Part shown: in pieces, positions 45,601 to 56,198 of the stretch
Numbering within the stretch: position 1 is the first letter of the stretch
How the letters are laid out: every line of letters starts with the position of its first letter
NCBI GenBank assembly: GCA_002049455.2
Contig: KV919112.1
Span: forward strand, 1-64,000
Length of the DNA stretch: 64,000 nt
Reading direction: 5' to 3'
From: Porphyra umbilicalis
Taxonomy: Eukaryota > Rhodophyta > Bangiophyceae > Bangiales > Bangiaceae
Notes under the pieces: generated by a model
Database searches by the model: none
Told to the model about the DNA's origin: nothing
What the model saw: only the letters and a program-made list of their open reading frames with translations
Translations under genes and position numbers: made by a program

Positions 45601-46486
45601 CGGGGAGTTCTCGCACACGCTCATCATCCCTGACGCCGCCTTCCGGTGCCACTACTGCGGTGCCGAGGAGCGAACGGGAGGGCGCTTTCGTTGTGTGATC
45701 TGCGATGGGCAAGTCCTTTCAGTTCTACAACAGCACGTGGTGAGCATGCTGCGGCCAGGAATGATTTCCCCGCGGGTGGACTTCTCCCTGATCTTTGCAT
45801 GTGCGCTTCGCAGCGCAAAGATGCTGCGGCTTGTGCGCAACCACGTGCGCACACCAATCACGGACGACACGGCGCTCACGATGGCAAGGGCGTCGGCCTG
45901 GAGCGTCTTTGCAGCCGCGCGGCTGGCTGTTCCCCCCACAGGGGGGCGTGACGTCATCGCGGCCCGCACGCCGACCGAGAAGACAGCGGCGCTGCTGTGG
46001 TCGCTTTCCATCCTGTTCAGCAGTTTTTATGAGGTGGTTGGCAGCGGGGAGTGGGAGCAGGCGCCGGTGGTACCAAAAGAGCCGGCGGGGGGCGCAGATG
46101 ATGACGTGTTCGCCGCAAATGAGCACGCCAGTGACGGTGATGACCTTGCTGGCGATGCCACGAGCTCCGCAGAGTCCAGGTTGACCTCGTGGCAGCTAGC
46201 GGCTCGCCGGACGGGAGGACTGCAGCGGTGAACGGCCCCGCTGCGCAGATGACGGACGACATTGAACGCCTGTCGCTCGCGAGATCTACCGACGCCGAGG
46301 AGGCTGCCGATGCCGAGGAGGCCGCCGACCCCGAGGCTTCCATCGACGACGCGGAGTCCACCGACCCCGAGGCGTCCACTGACGACGAGGAGGCCACCGA
46401 CGCCAAGGAGTCCACCGACGCCAAGGAGTCCACCGACGCCAAGGCGTCCACCGACGATGAGGAGGCTACCGATTATGAGGAGCCTG
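42686..46486 (+). repeat. Left inverted arm
   Basis: About 3.8 kb. The outer 1.1 kb includes a GC-rich, Pro/Ala-coding-like low-complexity stretch (43260-43760) without a convincing gene. Then comes the SWIM/CxC gene and the first part of the acidic-linker gene. Similarity to the right arm ends inside the acidic repeat, just after the TDYEEP codons. Confidence 0.9.
44018..46231 (+). CDS. SWIM and CxC zinc-binding protein, probably the N-terminal part of a KDZ transposase system
   Basis: 737-codon open frame. A SWIM-like zinc motif CxC...CxH lies at residues 163-198 (TYCSCGG ... STCRHASAL), with a second Cys/His cluster at 285-299 (CFLLSCASQPWGCIH). After an acidic linker come two clusters resembling KDZ-associated CxC5 and CxC6: CLRC (415-418) with WYCSTCKLSVVYDG (449-462), and FRCHYCGAEE (542-550) with RCVICDGQVLS. 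Such clusters bind zinc next to KDZ catalytic domains. The true start may be upstream, at 43869 in another frame (MATPNHDGQRR, acidic, conserved in both arms), joined by splicing; a GGTTAAT donor-like site lies near 44220. The C-terminus overlaps the next gene by 43 bp. Confidence 0.55.
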   Translation: MGDCGGGGGDDKARLGRRLGCGGERCARLRHGRHAGGDERRHKHKIQNPPASPPIGRAGSRPRLRRRRVNLSKYSSESTSADNHPRRQPAVSATPLTVEELHADFAAELRVAFMITTRMANVNDRPSVEPQCVSGARVLVFVELFDPVCVWSASVRGLLVTYCSCGGVLGSGRRSFTGEKIEHVNVQVARRKSSTCRHASALQMAYSGIAAEHEIESLDELIEAFPALAGDGEDLQADVHAETAVHLALLAGKKANVPILAVSYEGIWSPAIVRRQGNKHKLVTCFLLSCASQPWGCIHAQAVNEYNRLEAAASSAAAAELQEALEFGPSDYLDDGDEEQNDEGDDQAGGEPGGPARPVNVAPPAPLPLPVRRSRNMFPCPVEVQSCNQNSDFIDSCVQAGEPKTMHDTHAEPICLRCNMVRDESTRVEPEETMLYTVRGWAKIHIGTWYCSTCKLSVVYDGALNGLFVETRDTVYARFFLDAMLELCVIARSTMAAASEYLASFLGNTATYGKCEPVHARQLLSNACGEFSHTLIIPDAAFRCHYCGAEERTGGRFRCVICDGQVLSVLQQHVVSMLRPGMISPRVDFSLIFACALRSAKMLRLVRNHVRTPITDDTALTMARASAWSVFAAARLAVPPTGGRDVIAARTPTEKTAALLWSLSILFSSFYEVVGSGEWEQAPVVPKEPAGGADDDVFAANEHASDGDDLAGDATSSAESRLTSWQLAARRTGGLQR

Positions 46487-47178
46487 CAGAAGCCGAGAAT
46501 CAACCCCTGCTTCCCAACCTTCCGAAGGTTCCGGTCGCTCCGGCCGACTCGTCCGCAGCAACGACGTCGACAAGGCGGAGCACGCGGAGGGGACGAAGCG
46601 TGTCGTGTTTCCGGCACTCCACAACTGGCGAGCCCGTCAAGGAGGAGATTGAGGCGTCGCCGGCCTCCGCATCGCCGTCTGCGGATGACGCCTCTCCTGC
46701 TCGTACGAGGAAGCGGGCCCAGTCGCACCGACGCGAGGCAGCCGTCGAAGCACGTGCGCCCTCCGTCGCGGCAGACGCGTCTGCCGTTATGGTCGACACG
46801 CCGCCTGCTTTCCAGCGACCGCGCCGCTCCAGTGCGAGTTTGGTGCGGCGCGCCAACGATGAGGCCGTCGCAGTGGTCGAGGAGCCACAGTCGGCGGTCG
46901 CGGCGCTGCCCGATAATGCCTCATGTCAGCTGCTCGGGCCGAGCGGCAAGATGGTTGCCATGGCAAGGCTCGTCAAGAGCGCCACCCGCTTCCACGGCGT
47001 ACCAGTGGATCCTGATTGTGTCGTTGTTTGCGTGAGTACCGTGAAGGACATGCTTCTTCGATATCCTTCGCAGAGTCGCTATCGTTTGCCCGGTCACCGA
47101 CGCAAAGTGTGGCACATGGGGGACCTTGCTGGTGTGGAAGTTGTTTGGTCCCTTTTCTCTTTGAAGGCTAGCTTGTAG
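46189..47178 (+). CDS. Acidic-repeat protein with DUF8039-like C-terminal domain
   Basis: 329 codons. Residues 1-95 repeat those of the Ulp1 gene in the other arm: MTDDIERLSLARS, then 5-residue units of the STDAK type, very acidic. Beyond the arm boundary the sequence is new: a Ser/Ala/Arg-rich linker, then about 80 residues with CQLLGPSGKMVAMARLV, HGVPVDPDCVVVCVSTV and WHMGDLAGVEVVWSL. This pattern resembles the DUF8039 domain of plant transposon proteins that also carry Ulp1 domains; I compare from memory, so the match is tentative. No protease motif is present. The overlap with the preceding gene suggests splicing or translational coupling. Confidence 0.45.
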   Translation: MAASGSPDGRTAAVNGPAAQMTDDIERLSLARSTDAEEAADAEEAADPEASIDDAESTDPEASTDDEEATDAKESTDAKESTDAKASTDDEEATDYEEPAEAENQPLLPNLPKVPVAPADSSAATTSTRRSTRRGRSVSCFRHSTTGEPVKEEIEASPASASPSADDASPARTRKRAQSHRREAAVEARAPSVAADASAVMVDTPPAFQRPRRSSASLVRRANDEAVAVVEEPQSAVAALPDNASCQLLGPSGKMVAMARLVKSATRFHGVPVDPDCVVVCVSTVKDMLLRYPSQSRYRLPGHRRKVWHMGDLAGVEVVWSLFSLKASL

Positions 47179-47869
47179 AAGTGTCGCGCACAAACATGGT
47201 TCCTTTTCTTTGGATAAAGTAGCGCGGATACACAGGATTTGTGTTTTCGTTCATGCGGGATCGTCAGTGCGTGAGGCGCTTGCACGTGGAGCTTCTTTTC
47301 TTCTTGCTCTTTGACTTTGCCGTTCTGGACAGGCGCTCGACCCCGCTTCAAATCTGCGGAGATTTCTTCTCATCACAGACGAGACGCCCAGATTTGGTCG
47401 TACTGTAAACTAGCAAAGTTTTAGAAGGCTTGGAATGGCTGCAACATACACAAGTACCGGATTCTCATTTGAAGTTGTGCGTAGACAAAGTGCAGGACTA
47501 TATTGATATTTTAGGTTGCCGAAGTGCTCGCGCGATCTCGTATCTGTCACAGCTGTCGGCAGGCGGGCGCAGCGCCCCCCCATCCAGAAGCAGCTGGGCA
47601 TGGTGGCGGACAGGCGCTGGATTCTGTCGCGAAGCAGAGCCTGCCTATTTTGTTTGATGCGTGTGGCAGAGGGCCCCGGCCTCCTCCCGCGTCCGTCATC
47701 GCTGATGACGCCACCGGACGCTCCCCGCCTCTCTGGCGCCACAATTGGGCCTGACGGACGCCCCAGTCACTGTCGCGCCGCCGCCACAGGGGTGGCAGCA
47801 CCCGCCGCCGCAGCTGACGCCATGCCCGCATCATTTGAGGGTCTACCCGCGCGTCTGTAAGAGGGTTCG
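47179..47869. other. No gene supported
   Basis: Lower-GC spacer after the DUF8039-like gene, likely its 3' untranslated region. Nothing recognised. Confidence 0.35.
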
Positions 47870-48409
47870 TTGCAGGGGGCGCCCTCTTTCGCGTCGGATC
47901 CGGGGGCGGCCACGAGCGCGGCGACGGCGGAGGCGGCCGCGAGGGCATCTACGGAGGGTGCGGCAACAATCGCGTCGACGGCGGGGGCAGCCAAAATCGC
48001 GTCGACGGCGGGGGCTGCCGCAAGCGCGTCGACGGCTAGGCCGGCCACCAGCCCGTCGACGGCGGGGGAGACCACCAGTTCGTCGGCTGAGATGGGATCC
48101 GCGGATACCTATGTGGCTGGGGGGATCGAAGGTTCGACGGAGCTGAGCACCGGTAGCGTTGACTACAATCAGCGGTACGACGCTATTTGCAACGCGTCGC
48201 AGGACTTCGGCGATGTGTGTTCGCGTCCCCCAGTGCCGGCTTGGCGGCGGTATTACCGATGGGCGGAGCAGGGCGAGTGGTTAACGGCGGTTGTGGGTTC
48301 GACGGAGGACTGGGCGACGCCCGCGTCGCCCGTGACGACTGTTAGCGGCCAGGCGACTGTGACGACGGGCGGGATGAGCGTGTCCGCTATCGCGGTGCGT
48401 GAGTCCTGA
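47870..48409 (+). CDS. Hypothetical Ala/Ser/Thr-repeat protein
   Basis: 179 codons. Residues 15-75 are imperfect repeats of about 9 residues, ASTAGAA(K/A)I, encoded by GCGTCGACGGCGGGGGC units of 27-30 bp. The second half is not repetitive and has YRWAEQGEWLTAVVG and a Thr/Val-rich end. No family recognised. It could be a cargo gene of the large element, or an open frame that survives only because the repeat is a multiple of three. Confidence 0.3.
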   Translation: MQGAPSFASDPGAATSAATAEAAARASTEGAATIASTAGAAKIASTAGAAASASTARPATSPSTAGETTSSSAEMGSADTYVAGGIEGSTELSTGSVDYNQRYDAICNASQDFGDVCSRPPVPAWRRYYRWAEQGEWLTAVVGSTEDWATPASPVTTVSGQATVTTGGMSVSAIAVRES

Positions 48410-51094
48410 TCACGGCAGAGGGTGACTGGGATGACGCCGCCGGTGTGGTCGTTCGACGGTGGGTCGGTACGCGGGCGGGCGCGGCGCCTTGGGTGTGGGA
48501 GGAGGCGTCGCTGAGGGCAGTTGCGGTCGCCACGCTCGTGTGTGACTGTGTGATTTATTTCCGGGGGTACGGGGGGGGTAGAATGGTGGTCGGGAGGCGA
48601 CGTGCTGCTTAATCGCCCCGTAGGTCTGTCACTGCAGTGACTGGACGCGGGGCGCCGCTGATGCCAACAGTATACTCTTCGTTGCGACAACAAGCTTCTG
48701 GGCCTGGCAGAGGTCAGAAATCGGATGCGCCCAGCGCACTTTCTCTGGAGCTTTGTCGACCTTGTCGCAAAGGGGACAGCAGGGTGCTTCGTAAAGTGTT
48801 TTTACAATGAAGATAGAGCGCCTTGGTCCGCTCAAGAAAAGAACAATGCCCTCACCACGCGTCTGGAAGAATGTACTTTGATAAAAGCACCAGCAGCGTC
48901 TCTGTCCCAGGTGACCACCAGCCCCACTATTCCCGCCTCTACCGCACTCGGCCGCGCGGCTCCCGCCACCCGAGGCGAAGCCGCCACTACTCGCCGACCC
49001 ATTGCGGCCGCCCCGTCCGCCCCGCTCTTGTCGCGGACGCCGCCGTCCGCCGTGCGCTTGTGTTCGCCGCCGCCGCCCACCCCGCGCTTGCCCGAGCGGC
49101 TGTCGCCACCCGAGGCCGAGCCGGCACAACCCGCCGACCCACCGCGGCCGCCGTCGCCCATTTCACGGTGCCCCCCCTCCTCGACAAGGCTGGTACTCGG
49201 GGGCCAACGACCCTTTTTGAGAGTACATATCCGTTCGATTGCCTGCTGGCGGCTCGCCGCAGAATGGAAGACCCACAGAGGTCCGTCGAAAACAATGGTG
49301 CCGCTCGCCTAGCCGCTGGCACCCGGTGAACCTCGAGACGGCCTCTCGCTGCCGCGAAGAGCGGTGCGACCGCCTATGTCTGCGGATGGACGAAGATGAG
49401 GTCCCCAGGGATTCGGCGGAATTTCCGAACACCGGGATCGGACCCCGGGACGTGCTCGTGCTGCATCATCCGGAGTGGCGCCCCCTCAGTTGTCCACCCA
49501 AAGAGTACTCCGCCGACTGGCGGCGCCACGTCGCCCAGTCGGTTAGAGGGGCACGCGCGCGACCGCTTCGACGCCGGGAAAGGACACCAGAGCGGTCGGG
49601 GTCATTTGAGGCGAGGCTGGGGGCACCATGTGGGGATTCCGCCATTGCTGATGGCCGGGGTGGAGGGGGGGGGAACGATTTCCGTGCTGAGGGGACACAA
49701 GGAAAGATAGCGAGGCGGACGCGTCCGTCAAAAGTCACAACACGCATCATGCTGGGTCGTTCGCGAGCCCCGCTCGGATGGAAACAGGGGTCCTGCAGTT
49801 ACGAAGGGGGCAGGCGGCATGGCTCCGAGGGCTCCTGAAAGCAGCTCCTGAAAAATTCCTCTGACCCGCGATGATTGGTGATCTTGAGACGCCTCTTGTC
49901 CGGCTCGTATCCAAACAGAACCAACCACGATGCCTGACCGCATCGCTGTGTGGCAGCCAAGCAACTGACCTGACAGGGTGTCTCGCGAAGCTGGGCCAGT
50001 GGAGGGGTTGACAGTGCCTCGAAAACCGAAGCCATTGGCGCTGTGGGCGCCAGCCATTCACGGAAGCTGCCCTTCGGGGCCCCCCCCCACACTGTGCACG
50101 ATGAACCTCCTGGCCCATTGACCCTTCCTTGACTCCCTCTCGACAGACTAAGGCGTTGTCGCTGTGGCCGGCACTGCTGCCTGTGATTCGCCGTTCGGGA
50201 GGCCTCGGGCAATCTGCCCGATCGAGCTCTTGTCAGCACATCGACCCCTCGCTGTCAGCGCTGCTGGGAGCCTGCAGTAGCCTGCAAGATCTCTCTCCTG
50301 GGGGTCGCCGTGGCACTCGACAGTTTCATCCTGCGCCATGCCCCAGTGTTCTCTGGCGGCAGTGCAGCACAGACTTTGTCCCGCTGCCGCCGTCACCGCC
50401 ACCGTCACCGAGCAGGCCACCGCAGCCCATTGTCGCAAGGATATTACAGTCTCAGTCGTGTGGAGATGAGTCTCCGCGACCAACCTTCGTCGAGGTCGCT
50501 CCATGGGCAACATAGTGCACACAGACGTGCTGGAAATGTTTCTAAGAATGTGCCCATGACGCTGCGGTCGAGATGTTGAGTACGGAGATGAGACACGAAC
50601 AACCTGCAGAGACACCGCGCACGGGTCTTGAACTCGACAGTCGTCGAGAAGAAATAGAACATGTGTTGTCGTCGCCTACCCGGGGCTAGTCCCCGGGAGG
50701 CTCGCATACGTACCCCTCTGGTGGCGTCCGGCCTCCGTCCGCTGCCGCACCCCCGCCCGGCCAACTTGCACACGCAGCACGCAGTCGCCCGTTCCCAGGA
50801 TGAAGGGTGAGCCTCAAGACTGGCCCAGTCGCCCGCCGTAGCTGCACCCCGTAAGTGGCTGCTCGCCCGCCGCCATCTCGACAGGAACGCACTTATGCTG
50901 GCCGGCAGGATGCCCACGGCTTGCGTACCGTCCCGCGCTGTCCAGGTCGGTGTGACCCCCATGGGTCTGGGATGAAGCCACCACTTGCCCCCCGCCAGTC
51001 CGTGCCGGCAACTGCCCGTCCCAGTGGGTGCCGCCGCCGCACAGCTCGGCCAGCCTCGTCAGCTGTAGAACGGGTGCGACTGCAGGAGCATGTC
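48410..51094. other. Inside the large element, no gene supported
   Basis: Short frames only. Around 48960-49160 a GC-rich sequence is repeated once with a spacing of about 143 bp (CGCCACCCGAGGC.GAGCC core). At 49320-49560 a plus-strand stretch (DSAEFPNTGIGPRDVLVLHH) looks somewhat protein-like but leads nowhere. Confidence 0.3.
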
Positions 51095-51450
51095 TCAGCC
51101 GTCGGTGCCATTGCCGTGCTCCCAGCAGAACCGCACCTTGACGATGCGAGCTTCATTCCGCGTGCTCTCCACCAGACGCGCAGAGCCCTCCCTGGACTTG
51201 CACAGAATGGATTCTGCCGGCTCGCCGACAGGCACCATGCCGTGCAGAAACGCGCGCACCAGCGAGCGACGCGTCCAGCAACCATCACCAACACGATCAA
51301 AGTACTCAAACAACATGCAGCGCCAATGCGCCAGCCGAGGCCACTTGTAAAGCGCCTCCGCCAACTTGACAAGGGCGAGGGTGGTCGCACGTGAAATGTA
51401 GATGGACGGCTCAAACGTCTGCCAACCCCCGGGAACGACCGCAGTTGACG
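51095..51450 (-). CDS. Protein-coding-like segment, unknown
   Basis: One minus-strand frame is open from above 51450 to 51095. From about 51420 on it has a natural composition: ATTLALVKLAEALYKWPRL, HWRCMLFEYFDRVGDG, WTRRSLVRAFLHGMVPVG and ILCKSREGSARLVESTRNEA, ending FCWEHGNGTDG. A different frame just upstream (ESYVRTRIFSLVAAAVN) also looks coding, so an exon junction or a frameshift may lie near 51430. I do not recognise the family. It is on the same strand as the transposase-like gene and downstream of it. Confidence 0.35.
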
Positions 51451-52699
51451 GCGGCTGCGACGAGGGAGAAGATGCGCGTCCGCACGTAGGACTCTATGTT
51501 GCCGGGGGTGTGGATGACTTTTGGGAGTCTAACGCCGCAACGCAGGCAGCCGCAGGAAATTGTCCCTGCATGCCAGTGGCCGGGGGTGCTCCCAATGTGG
51601 GGGGTGGTGGCAGATCCGCTGCGTCCGTGGCCTCCAGCCTTCTGGAAAAGAAGGACCGGGCGGAGTTAAAGACAGCCGCCGCGGCGGCCTGGACAGAGTG
51701 GAGGTGGTCCATGCCCGGTGCGGGAAAGACAGCCGAGAAGACGTGGTGGGCCAGCCCGGATTGAAGGGAAGCGCAGGAAGAGCAGCGGGGGGTGGCCGTC
51801 TTGATGATTGAGGGTGGCCGCCAGTGAGACGGGGAAAGGACGACAGGGATCCGGACTGGAGGCCCGGAAGCAATAGCGGATCGTGGCGACCTGGTAGAGC
51901 GGGGAGCAGAGATGGTGGTCGAAGGGTGACGGCCAGGCCAGTGGGGGGAAGGGACGGTTGGCAGCAACGACACGGTGGTCGAGACGAGTGTGGAGTGTAA
52001 AGCGGCGTATGGAGTGACGGTCAACTCACGTGACGCTTCTCCTGCACAGACGGGGGGCGGCAGAGCAAAGCGTCACATGTACGCACCCTCCACGGTCTGG
52101 CGGGAGCGTCAGCGCCGCTTTAGGCAAGGAGAGAAAGTGTAGGGCAACGAAGCATGCTCTTCTCGTCCAGCATCCTTGTAGCCTGCCCGTGCGCAAGATG
52201 GAGAGAGCCCAAGATGAATGGGACCTTGATTACTGACGCTAACTTAGGGCGTGGGGCTGCAACTTTTGTAGGTCCTTGTTGCGTCACATCACCTAGCCTC
52301 CTCGCATTCTCTCATAAGAACTGTGTGGTGAGTCTATCCGGCGCCTGCCTGGTGCGGGAGCTTGGACACATGTTGATGGCTGTCTGCACCCTTCTGCAGG
52401 CGCGTCTCACAGCTGTTTGAGGATGACAGTCAGACCTCTGTGGCCGATGGGCGGCCGTTCCCGGAATGGAACAAAGGGCGCGAGAGGTGGCGCGCAGGCA
52501 GTCTCAAAGCTTCGCTGGCTGGTGTTGGTAGCCCTAATGGAGTATGTGACGCTCTCGAAGGCGTTGGAGTACAGTTGTCCGTCGAGATCAGCCTGGCCAG
52601 AGAGAACGCAATGACGGGACCCAACGTTGTTGTGCTGAATACTGGCCTATGGGAGTTGGTAACCTTCGTGGCCTGTGCATCCGGTAAGATAACTTGTCG

Positions 52700-53325
52700 G
52701 TGCACAGGCTTCCCATAGTTCAAGTGCGTATCCAAAATGATACCACTTCCATGCAGAGGCTGCCCGCACTTCAATCACACCAGCTTTTCAACGCTGACAG
52801 GTGAAGGCTAAAACGGCCAAACGGATGACAAAAGAGCTGCGAATAGCAACAGCAGATCGCTGTGTGTCCGCCAAGATGGGCGTCGGCGGATACATACGGG
52901 GACAGTGTCCGCACTTCGCTCCATGGAGTATCAACCCAGTGGACGATCGACGCGGCACCGGAGGCAATGCTACCAATGTAGATGGCGTGTGTATCCAATG
53001 TGACACCCTGTCCATGCAGAGGCTTCCCATAGTTCAAGCGTATATCCAAGATGATACCATGTCCACGCAGAGGCTGCCATCACTTCAATCATACCAGCGT
53101 GTCCACAGGGCCACCATAAGGCTACAACTGCCAAAGGGATGACAAAATCGTTAGAAACGGCGACAGCAGATCACTGTGTGTCCGCCACGATGGGCGGTGG
53201 CGGATACGTAGGGGGAGTGTGGCCGGTCTTCGCCTCATTGAGTACCAGCCCAGTGGACGATGGACTCCTCCGTACCGGAGGCAGTGCCACCGATGTAGGC
53301 AGTCTCCAGATAAGAATTATGGACG
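52700..53325. repeat. Tandem duplication with a 314-bp period, two units
   Basis: GGCTTCCCATAGTTCAAG occurs at 52707 and 53021, and AGCAGATC.CTGTGTGTCCGCC at 52851 and 53165, both 314 bp apart. The two units are about 80 percent alike by eye. Smaller repeats of about 45 bp (ATGCAGAGGCT cores) occur within them. No coding function seen. Confidence 0.7.
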
Positions 53326-53446
53326 AGACGTCGTTTCCAGGGATGACTTTCAAATGAGATCTCGATCGAGATAGCAACTTCCTCATCAGAAGCACCCGTT
53401 CCCATGTGCACTGTCACCCCTCGTTCAAATTGCAGGATCTGCGTGG

Positions 53447-53863
53447 TCACCCTCTTTTTCGCCTGAGCTGTCCTCGCTCCAGCCCGCCGAAACACGACAC
53501 CCACGCGATTGACCGGATGTCCTGCCGCTCGTTGCGCTGTGCACGAGTGCCCAGAGGCATCAATGGCAAAGCCCGCATTCGGTGCGCGACCTCCGACAGC
53601 GGGGATGGGTAAGCCGCGACCGGCCCCATTTGCATGAGACGTGCAGCAAGGCCTCCTGTCGGGACACCGAGGTGGAAGGCCGCCATGTCGGGGGTTCGGC
53701 CGGGGGGCAGGCGGATGATGGAGTGCTCTTGCAAGAAGGAGATGACACGCTCCTTTGTGACTGTCTTGACAGGGGGAGGGTCCGCCGTGCTTGCGGTCGC
53801 TGTTGATATCTGGCCCTCGGGAGGAGACAGGGGGCTGGGAGCGTCTTTTGCGTCGCGCCACAT
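53447..53863 (-). other. Coding-like segment, unknown
   Basis: A minus-strand frame of 138 codons. It has a plausible helical middle (TKERVISFLQEHSIIRLPP, MAAFHLGVPTGGLAARLMQ) between low-complexity ends. It lies downstream of the transposase-like domain on the same strand and might be a 3' exon. No family recognised. Confidence 0.25.
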
Positions 53864-54395
53864 GAGCTCGGGGGCCTTAAGGGCGTGGGAATGGCATCCT
53901 CAGCGCGCTGCATGGGGCCAATGGCTTCTTTCTTCTCAACCGGGTGGTTGGAAAGGGGGTTGCTCATCCCGACGACCTGCTAGGCAGCGGCGAAGGGCCC
54001 GCTCGTCCGCGGCCGCGGCGTTTGGGGCGGTTGAGAGGGGTTGAACTTGTTCGGCGAGGGGGATGTCCGACCTGGTGCGTCGGGCGGCCGCGAGAGCGTG
54101 TCGTTATCAATGGCACGCACTGTCCCGGCAGTGATGCTGCGGAGAACCAATGCGGCGGGGTTGGTGGCCTCCGCAGTTGCAGCGGCGGACGGTTTCTGTA
54201 CCGCCGAGCCCCGAGATGACCCTTTTGCCAAAGCTCCTTTGGTGCACGTGCTCTTCGTGTTGGCTCAAAGCCGCTCGAGGCTCACCGGCCTCAGCTTCTT
54301 TTGCAAACTCTTTGAAGAAGGAAAGAATAAAGAAGCGCTTGTCCCTTCTCTGTTATATATTAAGCAAGCGCGCAGCTCCACCCAACTCCTCCACG

Positions 54396-55166
54396 TCACA
54401 CCTTCTGCATCAACCCAGGCGCCGGCCCAAGTGGCAGTGACTCTCGGCAGGTACACCCGGGCACCTCGCAGTGGGTAACGATGGTCTTGTTGTAGTAGGC
54501 CTCCACCGGGAAGTGCAGGATCTCCTTCGACTTCTTCTTGATTCCTGCCGCCAGCACCTGCCCGCCGCTGAGCACAGCGTCCCGGCGCTGTGACACCCGC
54601 ACGTTGTTATGCGCCGCAATGTAACGGGAGCGCACGATGAAGCGCTTGTGGGTCATGCATGAAAGGGAGTTCTTCGACTTCTTCTTTATGCTGTGTTGCC
54701 GCTTTGCACCAGATGTGTCATCCCCCCGCGACAGCTCTGGGTATTCGTCCGCGTCGAGGGTGCGAGAGCACTTGTGGCTGCAGCGATGGAAGCGGTCGAT
54801 GAACCAGGCCGTGACCACCTCGTGGAGAAGCCAGGGCACGCGGCGGATGGCATTGCGCTGCGCCTGACACGCGGTTTCAAAGTAGACAACCTTGAGGGAG
54901 ACCTTGAACTGCTGCGCCAACGCCGCAACGACGTGATCCGGGCTCTCCGTCTCCCGCAGGAGCTCAAAACCAATGATGTAGCCGCAGGGGCCCATGAAGG
55001 TCATGACGCCGGGTGCTCGCAAAACGTCGGGCGGGTAGAAGTGGCGACAATCATCCTTCTCCCTTGACGGCTTGGGCTTTTTCTTCTTGTCTTTGGTCTT
55101 CCGCCGCTTGATTGCCGCCTTCTTGCGGTCTTGCTCGCTCGTCTTGTCGTCCATGTAGGAACGCAC
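54396..55166 (-). CDS. KDZ-like transposase, C-terminal catalytic region
   Basis: 256 codons. After a Lys-rich start come DDCRHFYPP and MTFMGPCGYIIGFELLRETES (start of the RNase H-like core after its first strand). VSLKVVYFETACQAQRN follows (the conserved YD.AC strand), then WFIDRFHRCSHKCSR (D.FH...HKC box) and SGAKRQHSIKKKSKNSLSCM...AAHNN (the NT..E..N helix region). This order is that of KDZ transposases. Residues usually acidic in the second and last boxes are not in their standard form (FETAC and GAKRQ), so activity is doubtful. The frame is continuous with the 341-aa ORF upstream except for one stop. Confidence 0.5.
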   Translation of the reverse strand: MRSYMDDKTSEQDRKKAAIKRRKTKDKKKKPKPSREKDDCRHFYPPDVLRAPGVMTFMGPCGYIIGFELLRETESPDHVVAALAQQFKVSLKVVYFETACQAQRNAIRRVPWLLHEVVTAWFIDRFHRCSHKCSRTLDADEYPELSRGDDTSGAKRQHSIKKKSKNSLSCMTHKRFIVRSRYIAAHNNVRVSQRRDAVLSGGQVLAAGIKKKSKEILHFPVEAYYNKTIVTHCEVPGCTCRESLPLGPAPGLMQKV

Positions 55167-55172
55167 CGCCGC

Positions 55173-56198
55173 TCACCCCGGCCACACCTGTCCCGTCCGC
55201 TCTTCGTCCAGCTGCGTCACCATCCGGCCGACCGACTTGTCAACCAACGCCATGTCGGGCAGCGGCGGCGAAACCCCTCGGGCCATCAGCCAGTCCTGGT
55301 ACTTCTCGGGGGATGTCTCTTGCCATTGGTCGCGGTACGCCTTGGCGTCGTCCCCGGCCGCCGCCTCCCACTTGGACAGGGCCACCTCTATTGAGTTGAT
55401 GGAGAACAGGAGCAGCTCACGGATGGCTCGCGACAAGTCCCGCGACCGGTCCATGGTGAACCGCATCAGCATCAGGAACTCCCAAATAAACACCACCTGC
55501 TGGATGCAGTCGATATTGTAGATCCACGTTGAGCTCGGTGCGCCTTTGATGAGGTTGTGCGCCAACTCCGCAACGCAGACCAGGGCGCACCCAGCAAAAA
55601 TGTTGAAAGCTGGCTTTGCCAGCAAGGCCGACAACAATAGACGCACCTTGCGCCACCGATCCTTATCCACGCGCTCGTTCGCCCTCGGGGGAAACGCGTC
55701 CACGATGGCGACGCACACCAGCGCCGCGCGAATGGAAGCAGCGGCAGCTGTGTCGCCGTCAGCCTCAGAGTCGGAAGAAGAAGAGCTCTCCTCGTCGCTC
55801 GAGGGGTTGGCCGGCTGCGGGGCGTCCGCTGCCGGGGGGGCGGGTGCCCCGGAAAGAGGGACCGCTCGGAGCGGGTTGGCGTCCGTGTCAACCTCACCAG
55901 CTGGCGGCGGTGTACCAGCGGTAGGAGGAAGGGAGGTAGGCTCGGGAGGCGGCGTGCCAGAAGACAAATGGAGGCGGGCTCTGGTGCTTGCAACAGCAGG
56001 GGAACGGGTAGAGAGCAGCAAGGGAGGTTTCCTCGCAAGTGGCGCCTGCGGAGACAAGGAGGAGAGCGACGCGACTTCTCCTGGCAGAAGAGCGGGCACG
56101 GTCGCACCTACCGCAGAAGGAACGGCGAGCGGCGACAGTCGTCCGGGGGGCACTTCATCCTCAGCGGTAGGCGCCGCCTCTGACAAATGGCTCACCAT
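55173..56198 (-). CDS. Hypothetical 341-aa protein upstream of the transposase-like domain
   Basis: N-terminal 150 residues: Pro/Ser/Ala-rich, ending in a Ser/Glu-rich acidic patch (SSDEESSSSSDSEADGD). C-terminal half: globular and helical with a hydrophobic stretch (AFNIFAGCALVCVAELAHNL) and FIWEFLMLMRFTMDRSRD. The ORF ends seven bases before the transposase-like frame, in the same frame. The stop sits in CAGGTGTGG...TGAGC, where GTGTGG could be a splice donor. It may thus be the 5' part of the same gene. No family recognised. Confidence 0.4.
   Translation of the reverse strand: MVSHLSEAAPTAEDEVPPGRLSPLAVPSAVGATVPALLPGEVASLSSLSPQAPLARKPPLLLSTRSPAVASTRARLHLSSGTPPPEPTSLPPTAGTPPPAGEVDTDANPLRAVPLSGAPAPPAADAPQPANPSSDEESSSSSDSEADGDTAAAASIRAALVCVAIVDAFPPRANERVDKDRWRKVRLLLSALLAKPAFNIFAGCALVCVAELAHNLIKGAPSSTWIYNIDCIQQVVFIWEFLMLMRFTMDRSRDLSRAIRELLLFSINSIEVALSKWEAAAGDDAKAYRDQWQETSPEKYQDWLMARGVSPPLPDMALVDKSVGRMVTQLDEERTGQVWPG

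Noticed and set aside
44018-46231. MULE transposase because of the SWIM-like zinc motif
   Set aside because: The SWIM-like cluster is N-terminal and no MULE catalytic boxes precede it; the later Cys clusters fit KDZ-associated domains better. Not fully excluded.
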